This document shows positions 26,366 through 34,508 of a stretch of DNA of 64,000 nt, piece by piece. The DNA comes from JAKZVK01 sp965237575 (GTDB lineage: Bacteria; Acidobacteriota; Terriglobia; Bryobacterales; UBA6623): the NCBI GenBank assembly GCA_965237575.1, contig CBDEGI010000003.1:1860001-1924000 (forward strand), written 5' to 3'. The position numbers were made by a program, and so were the translations under genes. The first letter of the stretch is position 1; each line of letters opens with the position of its first letter. The notes beneath the pieces were generated by a model. The model did no database searches. It was not told where the DNA came from and was given only the letters and a program-made list of their open reading frames with translations.

Positions 26366-26462
26366 TCGTCAGGAAGCTGCGGGCCACCAGTGCTGGCTTC
26401 CAGAAGTTCGAGTGCCTCAGAGGAGCGCTAGATCAGGTGTGGCGCGCGCCTCTGGCGGGCAG

Positions 26463-26482
26463 GACCGGCGTCCTCGCCGGTC
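26463..26482 (+). terminator. hairpin, possible terminator of the kinase gene
   Basis: A perfect 8-bp stem GACCGGCG/CGCCGGTC with a TCCT loop, followed by TTCTCCC, lies about 100 bases after the kinase stop. The T-rich tail is weak, so this is tentative. Confidence 0.35.
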
Positions 26483-26572
26483 TTCTCCCGTACCTGGGAA
26501 CGGGTGTGGGGATCGGAAACGTCGACCCGGAGGTCGACGCTGCCGGCCAGGAGGCCCGCGCCACAAGGCATG

Positions 26573-27718
26573 CTAGTCCTTCAGGATCTGGCGGGCGATG
26601 ACCATGCGCTGGATCTCGCTGGTCCCCTCGCCGATGGTCAGCAGTTTCACGTCGCGATAGAACTTCTCAACCGGGTAGTCTTTCGTGAAACCGTAGCCGC
26701 CGTGGACTTGTACGGCCTCGTTCGCAACGCGTACCGCCGTCTCGCTGGAGAAGAGCTTCGCCATCGAAGACTCCTTCGTGACCCTGCGACCTTGGTCAAG
26801 CATCCAAGCGGCCCGAAACGTGAGCAGGCGCGAGGCGTCGATCTCGGTCGCCATGTCGGTTAGCTTGTGCTGGATGGCCTGGAACTCGGAGATCCTCTTG
26901 CCGAACTGGCGGCGTTCCTTGGAGTAGCTCAAGGCGGCCTCGTATGCCCCCTGCGCCAGGCCGACCCCCAGTGCGGCGATCGAGATGCGTCCGCCGTCGA
27001 GGATCCTCATCGCATCGACGAAGCCGTGCCCTCGCTTGCCGATCATGTGCTCGGAGGAAAGGCGACAGTCGGAGAAGATCACCTCGCTCGTGTCGCTGGC
27101 GCGCATGCCGAGCTTGTTCTCCTTGCGGCCCAGGCTGAAGCCGGGCGTGCCCTTCTCGATGACGAACGCGGAGATGCCATGCGTTCCTGACCCCGGGTCG
27201 GTCAGGGCCGTAGCCACGCATAAATCCGCGCGTTGGGCGTTGGTCGTGAACGTCTTCGAGCCGTCCAAGACCCAGGCGTCGCCGTCGAGCACCGCGGCGG
27301 TGCGGGTGCCGGCGGCGTCGGAACCGGCTTCGGGCTCGGTCAGAGACCAGCACCCGATCCACTCGCCCGAGGCGAGCTTGGGAACATACTTGCTCTTCTG
27401 CTCGGGGCTACCGTGCATGTAGATGTGTCCGGTCGCCAGTGAGATGTGCGCCCCCACACTGAGCGCGATCGACGGGTCGACGCGGGCTAACTCCTCCATG
27501 ATGAGCGCGTATTCGATATAGCCCATCCCGGTGCCGCCGGCCTGCTCGGGGAAGACGACCCCGAGCACACCGAGCCGGCCGAGCTCCTTGAGCACCTCGG
27601 TTGGGAAGTCCTGCTGCTCGTCCCACTCCATGACGTGCGGACGGATCTCGGCCTCGGCAAACTCGCGAACCATGGCCCGGAGGTCGCGTTGCTCTTCGGT
27701 GAGATCGAAGTCCATCAT
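26573..27718 (-). CDS. acyl-CoA dehydrogenase
   Basis: This FAD-dependent enzyme of the short/medium-chain acyl-CoA dehydrogenase type introduces the alpha-beta double bond into acyl-CoA and passes electrons to ETF. The 381-residue length is standard. Visible motifs are DFDLTEEQRDLRAMVREFAE, the FAD-contacting CWSLTEPEAGSDA, KTFTTNAQRAD, the dimer-interface RQFGKRISEFQAIQH and the C-terminal VQVHGGYGFTKDYPVEKFYR followed by IGEGTSEIQRMVIAR with the catalytic-base glutamate. It stands alone, so the chain-length preference cannot be read. Confidence 0.93.
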   Translation of the reverse strand: MMDFDLTEEQRDLRAMVREFAEAEIRPHVMEWDEQQDFPTEVLKELGRLGVLGVVFPEQAGGTGMGYIEYALIMEELARVDPSIALSVGAHISLATGHIYMHGSPEQKSKYVPKLASGEWIGCWSLTEPEAGSDAAGTRTAAVLDGDAWVLDGSKTFTTNAQRADLCVATALTDPGSGTHGISAFVIEKGTPGFSLGRKENKLGMRASDTSEVIFSDCRLSSEHMIGKRGHGFVDAMRILDGGRISIAALGVGLAQGAYEAALSYSKERRQFGKRISEFQAIQHKLTDMATEIDASRLLTFRAAWMLDQGRRVTKESSMAKLFSSETAVRVANEAVQVHGGYGFTKDYPVEKFYRDVKLLTIGEGTSEIQRMVIARQILKD

Positions 27719-27873
27719 CCGTATTGCACGCTTACTAGGTTAAGATGCTGCTCGGACCCCTTGGGCCCCGATTTCGTAGGTGATTGATTTCGCGGGCTTT
27801 AGGGATGTATTAACGCCCGTCCAGCGCTGCCATATGCTTGAGTTCCTCTCCCTATAGTCGGAGGCTGCCTCAA

Positions 27874-27947
27874 TTGACAAAAGGGTCTATTTCTATCAAG
27901 ATAGTAGAGATAGCAATCGCCCATCCCTACCAGCATAGTAGAGATCG
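27874..27947 (+). promoter_or_regulatory. promoter with two 20-bp direct-repeat operators
   Basis: A TTGACA box at 27874-27879 is followed 17-18 bases later by an AAGATA/CAAGAT -10-like box. Two direct repeats overlap and follow it: TATCAAGATAGTAGAGATAG at 27894-27913 and TACCAGCATAGTAGAGATCG at 27928-27947. They share 16 of 20 bases and their starts are 34 bp apart, about three helical turns. The first covers the -10 region, so a repressor is likely. Rrf2-family or other sulfur/nitrogen regulators are candidates, by inference only. Confidence 0.55.
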
Positions 27948-27972
27948 CGCGATCGCCAGGGGAGGTGCATCC

Positions 27973-30117
27973 ATGGCTACCGCGACAACCGCGCCCAATA
28001 CCGCCGGCGACGACCGCTGGGCCCACCTTCCGCCGGCCGCCAAGGAAGAGATCGACGTCTTCGAAACCGAGCTGCGGCGGGTCCAGTCGGGCCAGATGGC
28101 GGAGAAGGTCTTCCTGGAGTTTCGTCTGCGGCACGGGGTATACGGCCAGCGGCAAGACGGTGTTCAGATGCAGCGCATCAAGATCCCCATGGGGATCGTC
28201 GACACCGCCAAGATGGTCCAACTGGCCGACCTGTGTGAAGAGTACGCCGTGGGCGTGGCCCACATCACCACCCGCCAAGACTTCCAGTATCACTACATCG
28301 ACATCAACGATACGCCCAACCTGATGCGGCGGCTGGCCGAAGTCGGCATCACGACTCGCGAGGCCTGCGGCAATGCGGTCCGTAACGTGACGGCGTGCCC
28401 ACAGGCGGGTGTTTGCACCGACGAGACGTTCGACATCACGCCGTATTCGAAGGCGATGGCGTACTTCCTGCTGCGGCATCCCGACGCGCAGAACTTCGGC
28501 CGTAAGTTCAAGATCGCCTACTCGGGCTGCGACGACCATGCCTGCGGGCTGGCGCGGATGCACGACATCGGGGCGATCGCCAAGGTCCGGGACGCGAACG
28601 GCGCGAAGGTCGAGGGATTCAAGGTCTTCGTCGGCGGCGGCCTCGGCGCGCTGCCGTTCCAAGCGGAACTCTACAGCGAATTCGTGCCGGCGGACGAGAT
28701 GCTGCCTCTGGCTCAGGCCATCGCGCGGGTCTTCGCCCGTCTTGGGGAGAAGCAGAACCGCGCCAAGGCCCGCATGAAGTTCCTGATCGCCAAGCTGGGG
28801 CTCGAGGAGTTCAAGCGGCAAGTCGCCGAAGAGCGCGGCAAGCTACGCGAAGACCCCCGCTGGGCGAGCGAACTCGATCAGGCGATGGCTGACTATAGCG
28901 ACCAGCCGCTTAAGCCCCCGTCGGAGCTCCAGGCGCCGGAAGGGGCTGACCCCGCTCTACGGCGCTGGCTCGACGTCAACGTCCGGCCACAGAACCAGCA
29001 GGGTTACTCGATGGTCGAGGTGTTCCTGCCGCTCGGCGACATCTCGGCCGATCAGTTGCGGGGGTTCGCCAACCTTTGCCGGCGCTACATCAACGATACG
29101 ATCCGTACGACGGTCGATCAGAACTTCCTGGTGCGCTGGGTGTCGAACGGCGATCTGGTCGCCTTCTACGAAGGGCTCAAGGAACTGCACTTGGCCGATG
29201 CCGGGGCTGGCCGGCTGGCCGACGTGACCGCCTGCCCGGGGACGGATTCGTGCAAGTTGGGAATTGCCTCGTCGAGAGGACTGGCCGCCGTGCTGCATGA
29301 GGGCTTCGGAAACGGCATGGCGCGGCTGGCCGACCGCGACGACGTCACGGTGAAGATCAGCGGCTGCTTCAATTCCTGCGGCCAGCACCACATTGCTGAC
29401 ATCGGGTTGTTCGGCTCCGTGCAGCGTAAGGGAAACCACTCGGCACCGGTGTTCCAGATCCTCACCGGCGGGACGGCGAAGAACAACGCGGCTTCCTACG
29501 GCCTCACCGTCGGCAAGGTAGCCGCCAAACACGCGCCGGCGGCGATTGCCAAGCTCAGCGATCTCTATGGCAAGGAGAAGCGGGAAGGCGAGAGCTTCGC
29601 CGAGTTCTCCGACCGCCTGGGCCGGGTTCGGTTGAAGGAAGAGTTGAGCGAATTCACCGTCACGACGGGCTTCGACGAGACGCCCGATCTCTACGAGGAC
29701 AACCGGCAGCCGTGGGAGTACAAGAAGTCCTTGGGCGTGGGTGAATGCGCCGGCGAGGTGGTCGACCAGGCCGAGTTTATGCTGGAGGACGCCGACCGGC
29801 TGAACTTCGAAGCCACCTTGGCACTCGACGATGGCCTGTGGGAAGACGCTGCCCGCAAGTCGTTCGAGGCATCCGTTAAGGCCTCCGACGGCCTGCTCTC
29901 GACGCGCGGCCTGCTTCTCTCAGACCGGTACGACACCATCGCCGAGTTCCGCAAGCACTTCTATGACGAAGGGATGTTCTTGAAGCCCTTCGCCGAGAAC
30001 TTCTTCCGCGCCTCCGAGGAGCCCATCGACGGAATCAGCGCCGAGCGGGCCCGCAAGCGCGTGGAGGAGACGACTTTGTTCATCGAGCAGGCGCAGACGG
30101 TATACACCCAAACCTAG
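27973..30117 (+). CDS. ferredoxin-type sulfite/nitrite reductase with C-terminal helical domain
   Basis: This is a siroheme and [4Fe-4S] enzyme that reduces sulfite to sulfide, or nitrite to ammonia, with six electrons from ferredoxin. The protein is 714 residues long. GGAGGTGC before the ATG at 27973 fixes the start. Two ferredoxin-like/siroheme half-repeats are visible, with ACPQAGVC in the first and the cluster ligands C421, C427, C465 and C469 (ACPGTDSC ... SGCFNSCGQ) in the second. Beyond about residue 590 an added helical region (VVDQAEFMLEDADRLNFEAT ... FFRAS) resembles a HEPN-like bundle, which plain NirA/SirA proteins lack. The long 5' region carries a putative operator. Sulfite and nitrite cannot be told apart here. 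Confidence 0.9.
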   Translation: MATATTAPNTAGDDRWAHLPPAAKEEIDVFETELRRVQSGQMAEKVFLEFRLRHGVYGQRQDGVQMQRIKIPMGIVDTAKMVQLADLCEEYAVGVAHITTRQDFQYHYIDINDTPNLMRRLAEVGITTREACGNAVRNVTACPQAGVCTDETFDITPYSKAMAYFLLRHPDAQNFGRKFKIAYSGCDDHACGLARMHDIGAIAKVRDANGAKVEGFKVFVGGGLGALPFQAELYSEFVPADEMLPLAQAIARVFARLGEKQNRAKARMKFLIAKLGLEEFKRQVAEERGKLREDPRWASELDQAMADYSDQPLKPPSELQAPEGADPALRRWLDVNVRPQNQQGYSMVEVFLPLGDISADQLRGFANLCRRYINDTIRTTVDQNFLVRWVSNGDLVAFYEGLKELHLADAGAGRLADVTACPGTDSCKLGIASSRGLAAVLHEGFGNGMARLADRDDVTVKISGCFNSCGQHHIADIGLFGSVQRKGNHSAPVFQILTGGTAKNNAASYGLTVGKVAAKHAPAAIAKLSDLYGKEKREGESFAEFSDRLGRVRLKEELSEFTVTTGFDETPDLYEDNRQPWEYKKSLGVGECAGEVVDQAEFMLEDADRLNFEATLALDDGLWEDAARKSFEASVKASDGLLSTRGLLLSDRYDTIAEFRKHFYDEGMFLKPFAENFFRASEEPIDGISAERARKRVEETTLFIEQAQTVYTQT

Positions 30118-30222
30118 CGCCGCGATGCCACGCCAAGGCGGGATTGGACCAGGACGGGCCAATAGCTGAGTGACTATACCCCCAACTCACCAACTACTGG
30201 CCCGATCCTTCGAAAGGGAGGG

Positions 30223-30251
30223 TTGAAGCCGCCTAGACAGGACGGCTTCAA
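30223..30251 (+). terminator. hairpin after the sulfite reductase gene
   Basis: A 9-bp perfect stem TTGAAGCCG/CGGCTTCAA with an 11-base loop lies about 105 bases beyond the reductase stop. No T-run follows, so it may be a processing hairpin or repeat rather than a true terminator. Confidence 0.35.
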
Positions 30252-30389
30252 TCGCAAAGGCGGAAGGCGGCACCACCAGGTTACAGCCGGACCGGAATTT
30301 TACTGGAACGACCTCGGCCAGCCAACTTTCGCTCGCGTCCCGCGGGCTCCGCGAGACACGAAACACGACATTCGAAACACGATCTTCCC

Positions 30390-30980
30390 ATGTCCCCCGA
30401 CCTCGAACGCATCCACGTAAAGCTTCTCGCCGACGCGCCGCCGGACCTCCGCCTCGACCCCTTTCTAGCGATCTTCGGGCGCTGGCGGCAGGACAAGACG
30501 CATCCGGCCCAGTGGATCGATCTAGCCGACTACGCGCACATGGCCAAGGGGCCGGGGATTCTGCTCGTCGGCAAGCAGGGCAATTATTCGATCAACCGCG
30601 ATGATCCCGGGCTCGGATTGCTCTACAGCGGCAAGACGGGCTTTGAGGGCTCCGAGGAGGAGCGTGTGATCGAGGCCTTCCGGCGCTGCCTCGAGTTGAC
30701 GCTGGCCATCCGCGAGGAGCCGGAGTACCCGGCTGATCTCAAACTCGAGCCTGGGTCGTGGGAGCTGTTCATCAACGATCGGCTGAACTTCCCGAATAAC
30801 GAGGCGACCGACACGGCGCTGAAACCCTCGATCGAGTCGGCGCTGGATGTTTTGTTCGGCTCGGGCGGCTACACGCTGACGCGCGACACTGATCCGCAAC
30901 GCCGCTACGCCTTTTCGATTCGGGCGTCGGCGCCCGCCGAGCTCCCGGCCTTGCTGGATAAGGTCAAGACGACCGCCTGA
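30390..30980 (+). CDS. conserved hypothetical protein downstream of the reductase
   Basis: This 196-residue soluble protein begins MSPDLERIHVKLLADAPPDL. Its middle (HMAKGPGILLVGKQGNYSIN, then LGLLYSGKTGFEG) and end (ELFINDRLNFPNNEATDTAL, YAFSIRASAPAEL) give a well-ordered alpha/beta character with no signal peptide or membrane segment. I cannot name the family. The gene lies 272 bases after the sulfite reductase on the same strand, and co-function is possible but unproven. Confidence 0.7.
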   Translation: MSPDLERIHVKLLADAPPDLRLDPFLAIFGRWRQDKTHPAQWIDLADYAHMAKGPGILLVGKQGNYSINRDDPGLGLLYSGKTGFEGSEEERVIEAFRRCLELTLAIREEPEYPADLKLEPGSWELFINDRLNFPNNEATDTALKPSIESALDVLFGSGGYTLTRDTDPQRRYAFSIRASAPAELPALLDKVKTTA

Positions 30981-31060
30981 GTCGGGCTTACGCGCGTAGA
31001 TGAAGAACCCAAACAGGCTAGCCATTCGTCTGGATGAGGCAGTGTTGGCTCGTCGGGGAG

Positions 31061-31852
31061 TTAGTTAGTGCGCGAACCATGGGCCCTCGCAACGACGGCT
31101 CCGAAGATCTTTGTGTTGAGGAAGCGCGGCTGAAGCCGGGTGGAAAAGGCAATGAGCTTGTGAAGCAAGCCCGGCGTCACAACGCGTTTCTTCCCTAGAC
31201 TCGCCAACGCGACCTGGGCCAAGGTTTCCGGCTCCAGCGACATGATCCTGCCAAAGGGCGACAGCTTGATCAGCTCCGTCCGAATAAACGACGGCGCCAC
31301 TGCCAGAACGTCTACGCCTGTGCGTTTCAATTCCTCGGCCAAGCCTTCAGCGAACAGGAGATTATGACCCTTCGTCGCGGCGTAGTTGCTCCACGACGCG
31401 ACGCCCGTCAAGGCAACGACCGAAGCGAGGAAGATGATGCCTCCGCGTCCGCGGCGCTGCATGAGTCTGCCGTAGTGGTGGGTGAGGATAAGAGGCGCCC
31501 GGGAGTTGAGATGGAACATCCCAAGCTCGGAGTCAAGTGCATTGGCGAGGAAATCAGCGCTAAGCGCACTTCCGGCGTTGTTGACTAGAAGGTTGATCTC
31601 AATGCCTTCGGTTGCTTCGGTGATGTGCGGAAGGAAGTCGTCTCGCGAAAGGTCCGCCGAGACGACGCGCGTTTCGATGGAAGCGGTTCGCTCCAGGTCC
31701 GCCGCCAGGGCGCGCAGGCGGTCTTCACGCCGCGCAACGAGCACCAGGTTGACGCCGTCCGCGGCCAGCCGCTTGGCGAAAGCCGCGCCGAGCCCCGACG
31801 AAGCTCCGGTGATCAAGGCCCAGGGGCCGTACTTCTGCTTCAAGTTAGTCAT
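31061..31852 (-). CDS. SDR-family NAD(P)-dependent oxidoreductase
   Basis: The 263-residue classical short-chain dehydrogenase has the cofactor motif TGASSGLGAAFAKRL, NNAGSAL, the catalytic serine in FLASVVALTG and the catalytic YAATKGHN (Tyr/Lys). Position 40 (ARREDR) carries arginines that favour NADP(H). The gene overlaps the upstream NmrA-like gene by four bases, so the two are translationally coupled and probably controlled by the MarR protein encoded upstream. The substrate is unknown. Confidence 0.9.
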   Translation of the reverse strand: MTNLKQKYGPWALITGASSGLGAAFAKRLAADGVNLVLVARREDRLRALAADLERTASIETRVVSADLSRDDFLPHITEATEGIEINLLVNNAGSALSADFLANALDSELGMFHLNSRAPLILTHHYGRLMQRRGRGGIIFLASVVALTGVASWSNYAATKGHNLLFAEGLAEELKRTGVDVLAVAPSFIRTELIKLSPFGRIMSLEPETLAQVALASLGKKRVVTPGLLHKLIAFSTRLQPRFLNTKIFGAVVARAHGSRTN

Positions 31853-32772
31853 GCCACCGCCTCCCGCGGTTCGGCGGTGAACTCCGCCCTGTTGGCTCGA
31901 ATGAAATCTTGAAGCGACTGCGGGGGCCTGCCACCGATCTTCTCGACCACGTCGGTCTGGGCGCTGAAGACGCCGTTTTGATGGTCCCTGGCCACGGCGG
32001 CCAGGTGAGCTGCGAGGAACTCGGGAAACTCAGGCTGCTTGACGAGGACTTCTTTCCAGTGCTCGACGGATAGGTCCACGTACGTAACCGGCCTGCCGAG
32101 TTCGGTGGAGAAAACCTCGGCCACCTCGCCCATTTTCATGTTGCTCGGCCCGGTAACGGCAAAGCGCTGTCCGACGTGAGGCCCTGGATTTTCGAGGATG
32201 CCCACGACCACGCGTGCGATGTCCTCGGCGGCCACGGGCGCGTGCCGGCCCTCGCCGAAGGGCAGGTACATCTTCCCCTCCTCCGCGATGCTGCGGCCCG
32301 TGAAGAGGTACAGGTCTTCGGCAAAGAAGGTCGGATTGACGTGCGACGCGCCGACGCCCGCCCAATCGAGAACGCGCTCGGCAAGCCAGTGCTGCCGGGA
32401 GAGTGGGCTCGGCGCGTGCTCACGCGCGCTGATCTGCGACATGTTGACGACTGCCTCGACGCCTTCGTCGCGGGCCGCAACGGCAACGTTGCTCGTCGCT
32501 TCGAGCAAGCGATCGTAGGGCGGGTAGACGAAATAGACGCGCTTAACGCCCTTCATGGCAGCGCGGACGGAAGCGAGATCGAGCAAGTCGCCTTGAACGA
32601 CCTCGGCGCCGATCGACTCCAGCCTTTGCGACCGCTCGTCGATCTTGTGAACAAGGGCCCTTACGGGGTACCCGCGTTCGAGTAGCTGTTCGACGACGGG
32701 CATACCCGTCTTGCCGGTGGATCCTGTAACCAGGATCAGCGGCTTATTCGTGGCATTCTTCGTCTGGGACAT
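31849..32772 (-). CDS. NmrA/atypical-SDR NAD(P)-binding protein
   Basis: The 307-residue protein has the N-terminal dinucleotide-binding motif LVTGSTGKTGMPVVEQLLER and ALVHKIDERSQ, typical of NmrA-like and quinone-oxidoreductase-2-like proteins. No YxxxK active site is evident, so it may be a redox sensor or an atypical reductase. It is the first gene of the MarR-linked operon, preceded by AAGGAGCC and by an operator-like palindrome at 32810-32821. Confidence 0.85.
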   Translation of the reverse strand: MSQTKNATNKPLILVTGSTGKTGMPVVEQLLERGYPVRALVHKIDERSQRLESIGAEVVQGDLLDLASVRAAMKGVKRVYFVYPPYDRLLEATSNVAVAARDEGVEAVVNMSQISAREHAPSPLSRQHWLAERVLDWAGVGASHVNPTFFAEDLYLFTGRSIAEEGKMYLPFGEGRHAPVAAEDIARVVVGILENPGPHVGQRFAVTGPSNMKMGEVAEVFSTELGRPVTYVDLSVEHWKEVLVKQPEFPEFLAAHLAAVARDHQNGVFSAQTDVVEKIGGRPPQSLQDFIRANRAEFTAEPREAVA

Positions 32773-32809
32773 GATTGGCTCCTTGTTTCTCTCTTCTATG
32801 AGTCTTAAA

Positions 32810-32821
32810 GTGTATGTACAC
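32810..32821. promoter_or_regulatory. putative MarR operator at the nmrA-like promoter
   Basis: The near-palindrome GTGTATGTACAC lies 38 bases before the NmrA-like start. Its GTATGTACAC half recurs with one change as GTATATACAC at 33307-33316, in front of the marR gene itself. Matching sites at both promoters suggest control by the MarR protein between them. Confidence 0.5.
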
Positions 32822-32841
32822 CTATTGGGCGTAAGAAAAAC

Positions 32842-33297
32842 CTAGCCTGCTCCTTTGACCACCGATACTGTGGAGGAAAGCTCGTCAAGCAGGCCTTCAA
32901 AACCTCGTCGGCCGAGGCCTTCGATCACCTTTTGCTGGGTCCGCCGCCATCTGGGCAGCGCATCCCCTAACACTCGTCGGCCCTCGGCCGTCAACTCGAC
33001 GGCGCGGGTGCGGCGGTCCTTGCCGGGCTGGATCTTCACCCAATCCCGTTTCTCCAGCGGGCCGAGGTCGCGGCTCAACGTGGTGCGGTCCATGACCAGC
33101 CGATCCGCCAGATTGCTGATATTGATCGGACCCCGATGGGCAACGAGCGTTAGGATGGTGAACTGCGTGGCGCGAAGTCCAAGAGGCTGAAGGGTCCCGT
33201 CGAACAACTGCGTCACGGCTCGCGCCGCCTTGCGGAGGTTGAAGCACGCGCACTGCCCGCATCCGCTCAGATCCAGTGGCTTACTGTCGGCCTTCAT
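32842..33297 (-). CDS. MarR-family transcriptional regulator
   Basis: The 151-residue winged-helix protein has the recognition helix in ISNLADRLVMDRTTLSRDLGPLEK and the wing in QPGKDRRTRAVELTAEGRR. The N-terminus carries a CGQCACFNLRKAARA cysteine cluster, seen in redox-sensing MarR relatives whose cysteines tune DNA binding. It lies upstream of the NmrA/SDR pair on the same strand but is separated by its own intergenic promoter region, and probably regulates both itself and that operon. Confidence 0.9.
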   Translation of the reverse strand: MKADSKPLDLSGCGQCACFNLRKAARAVTQLFDGTLQPLGLRATQFTILTLVAHRGPINISNLADRLVMDRTTLSRDLGPLEKRDWVKIQPGKDRRTRAVELTAEGRRVLGDALPRWRRTQQKVIEGLGRRGFEGLLDELSSTVSVVKGAG

Positions 33298-33306
33298 TTA
33301 TTAGGA

Positions 33307-33316
33307 GTATATACAC
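33307..33316. promoter_or_regulatory. putative MarR autoregulatory site
   Basis: GTATATACAC, one mismatch from the site at 32812-32821, sits ten bases before the marR start within an AT-rich stretch (TTTATTAGGAGTATATACAC). Repressor bound here would block marR transcription or translation initiation. Confidence 0.45.
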
Positions 33317-33441
33317 GTATCTGATCCATGTCAAGACTTTTTTTCGCAGGTGGCAGCCGCGTTCGGTCGCGAGCACCGAGAACGAGGATACGTCGCAGGC
33401 GCGGATCACTTCGCTCGGCTCTGCGATAGAATCAGAACAGC

Positions 33442-33654
33442 GTGAGTGCACCGACCAAACCGAGGACCGACTCGGGCCAGGCCGCGGGCGAGCAGCGGGT
33501 ATTGCGTCGCCGTCCCGAGCCCGAGGTCGTCGCTGAAGTCCTCGACTCGTGGGTGAAAATGGACGCCGACGAACAGCGAGAGACCTTCGCCTACCTGCGC
33601 CAAGCCCTCGACGAAGAGCGCCCTTCGGGCGCGAAGCTCTTCTCTTCCTCGTGA
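33442..33654 (+). CDS. antitoxin-like partner of the PIN toxin
   Basis: This small protein of 70 residues starts at GTG 33442 (MSAPTKPRTDSGQAAGEQRV). Its later part (VVAEVLDSWVKMDADEQRET, then FAYLRQALDEERPS) is a helical segment of the kind that antitoxins use to wrap the toxin. It has no clear ribbon-helix-helix or AbrB motif. The stop overlaps the PIN gene start (GTGA), the classical arrangement of vapBC-type pairs. The function is inferred mainly from this position. Confidence 0.6.
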   Translation: MSAPTKPRTDSGQAAGEQRVLRRRPEPEVVAEVLDSWVKMDADEQRETFAYLRQALDEERPSGAKLFSSS

Positions 33655-34097
33655 TCATTCTGCTCGACGCCGGCCCCCTTGGCATGGTCACCAATCCGAG
33701 GGGTTCCCCCGAAACGGAGGCATGTAAGAACTGGTTTCAGGATCTCGTTTATCGGGGTCGGGAGTTTATCATTCCTGAGATCGCCGACTATGAAGTCCGT
33801 CGTGAACTCATACGTGCAAACAAATGGCTCGGGTTCGCCCGCCTGGAAACTTTGAGGGAGCTTGTGGGATACGCGCCGATTACCACCGCGGCGATGCAGA
33901 AGGCCGCCGAGTTCTGGGCGAGCGCTCGGCGAGAAGGACGCCCTACGGCCGCCGATGCCTCTCTGGACGCGGATGTGATTCTGGCAGCCCAAGCCTTTGT
34001 GCTCTCGGAGCAGACCGAAGATACGGTCGTCGCGACGACTAACACCCGTCACCTCGAGAGATTCACTCCCACCAAGACCTGGCGAGAGATCAGGTAA
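33651..34097 (+). CDS. PIN-domain toxin (VapC-like)
   Basis: The 148-residue protein starts at GTG 33651, overlapping the antitoxin stop. The PIN nuclease acidic residues are in place: IILLDAGPLGMV (Asp), IADYEVRRELI (Glu), DADVILAAQAF (Asp) and VVATTNTRHLERF near the end. VapC-type toxins cleave tRNA or rRNA when the antitoxin is lost. The longer frame from 33549 is out of phase with the antitoxin and was rejected as the start. Confidence 0.82.
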   Translation: MIILLDAGPLGMVTNPRGSPETEACKNWFQDLVYRGREFIIPEIADYEVRRELIRANKWLGFARLETLRELVGYAPITTAAMQKAAEFWASARREGRPTAADASLDADVILAAQAFVLSEQTEDTVVATTNTRHLERFTPTKTWREIR

Positions 34098-34202
34098 CCG
34101 GTCAGCAACGCAGAAACCACTTTTCTTCAAGCCCTCCCTCGCTTGTCCCCACTGGCCCACCGTGCTACTCTCACGTTTACGCTGGAGGGCGAGAATCGAG
34201 CC

Positions 34203-34496
34203 GTGGAAGCACTGGGAATGATTGAAACCAAGGGACTCACCGGCGCCATCGAGGCGGCGGACGCGATGGTCAAGTCCGCCAACGTGGTCCTCGAAGGGAA
34301 GGAATACATCGGCGCCGGCTACGTACTGATCACCGTGCGCGGGGACGTCGGCGCGGTGAAAGCGGCCACCGACGCCGGGGCCGCGGCCGCGCGTCGTGTC
34401 GGCGAGTTGGTCGGCGTCCACGTCATCCCGCAACCTCACGAGGAAGCCGACGAGAAGATCCTGCCCAAGAACGCCTCCGGCAAAGCGAAGAAGTAG
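34203..34496 (+). CDS. bacterial microcompartment hexameric shell protein (BMC-H)
   Basis: This is a shell protein of about 97 residues, VEALGMIETKGLTGAIEAAD, then AMVKSANV and GAGYVLITVRGDVGAVKAAT, followed by VHVIPQPHEE. This is the canonical BMC-H domain that tiles the facets of protein organelles. The GTG at 34203 gives the standard EALGMIETKG start, and a longer frame from 34143 adds non-conserved residues. The C-terminus is short and lysine-rich. It lies 12 bases before an aldehyde dehydrogenase of the microcompartment type. No vertex (pentamer) or other shell gene is in the window, so the set must be completed elsewhere. Confidence 0.93.
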   Translation: MEALGMIETKGLTGAIEAADAMVKSANVVLEGKEYIGAGYVLITVRGDVGAVKAATDAGAAAARRVGELVGVHVIPQPHEEADEKILPKNASGKAKK

Positions 34497-34508
34497 CTCG
34501 CTAGGCCG

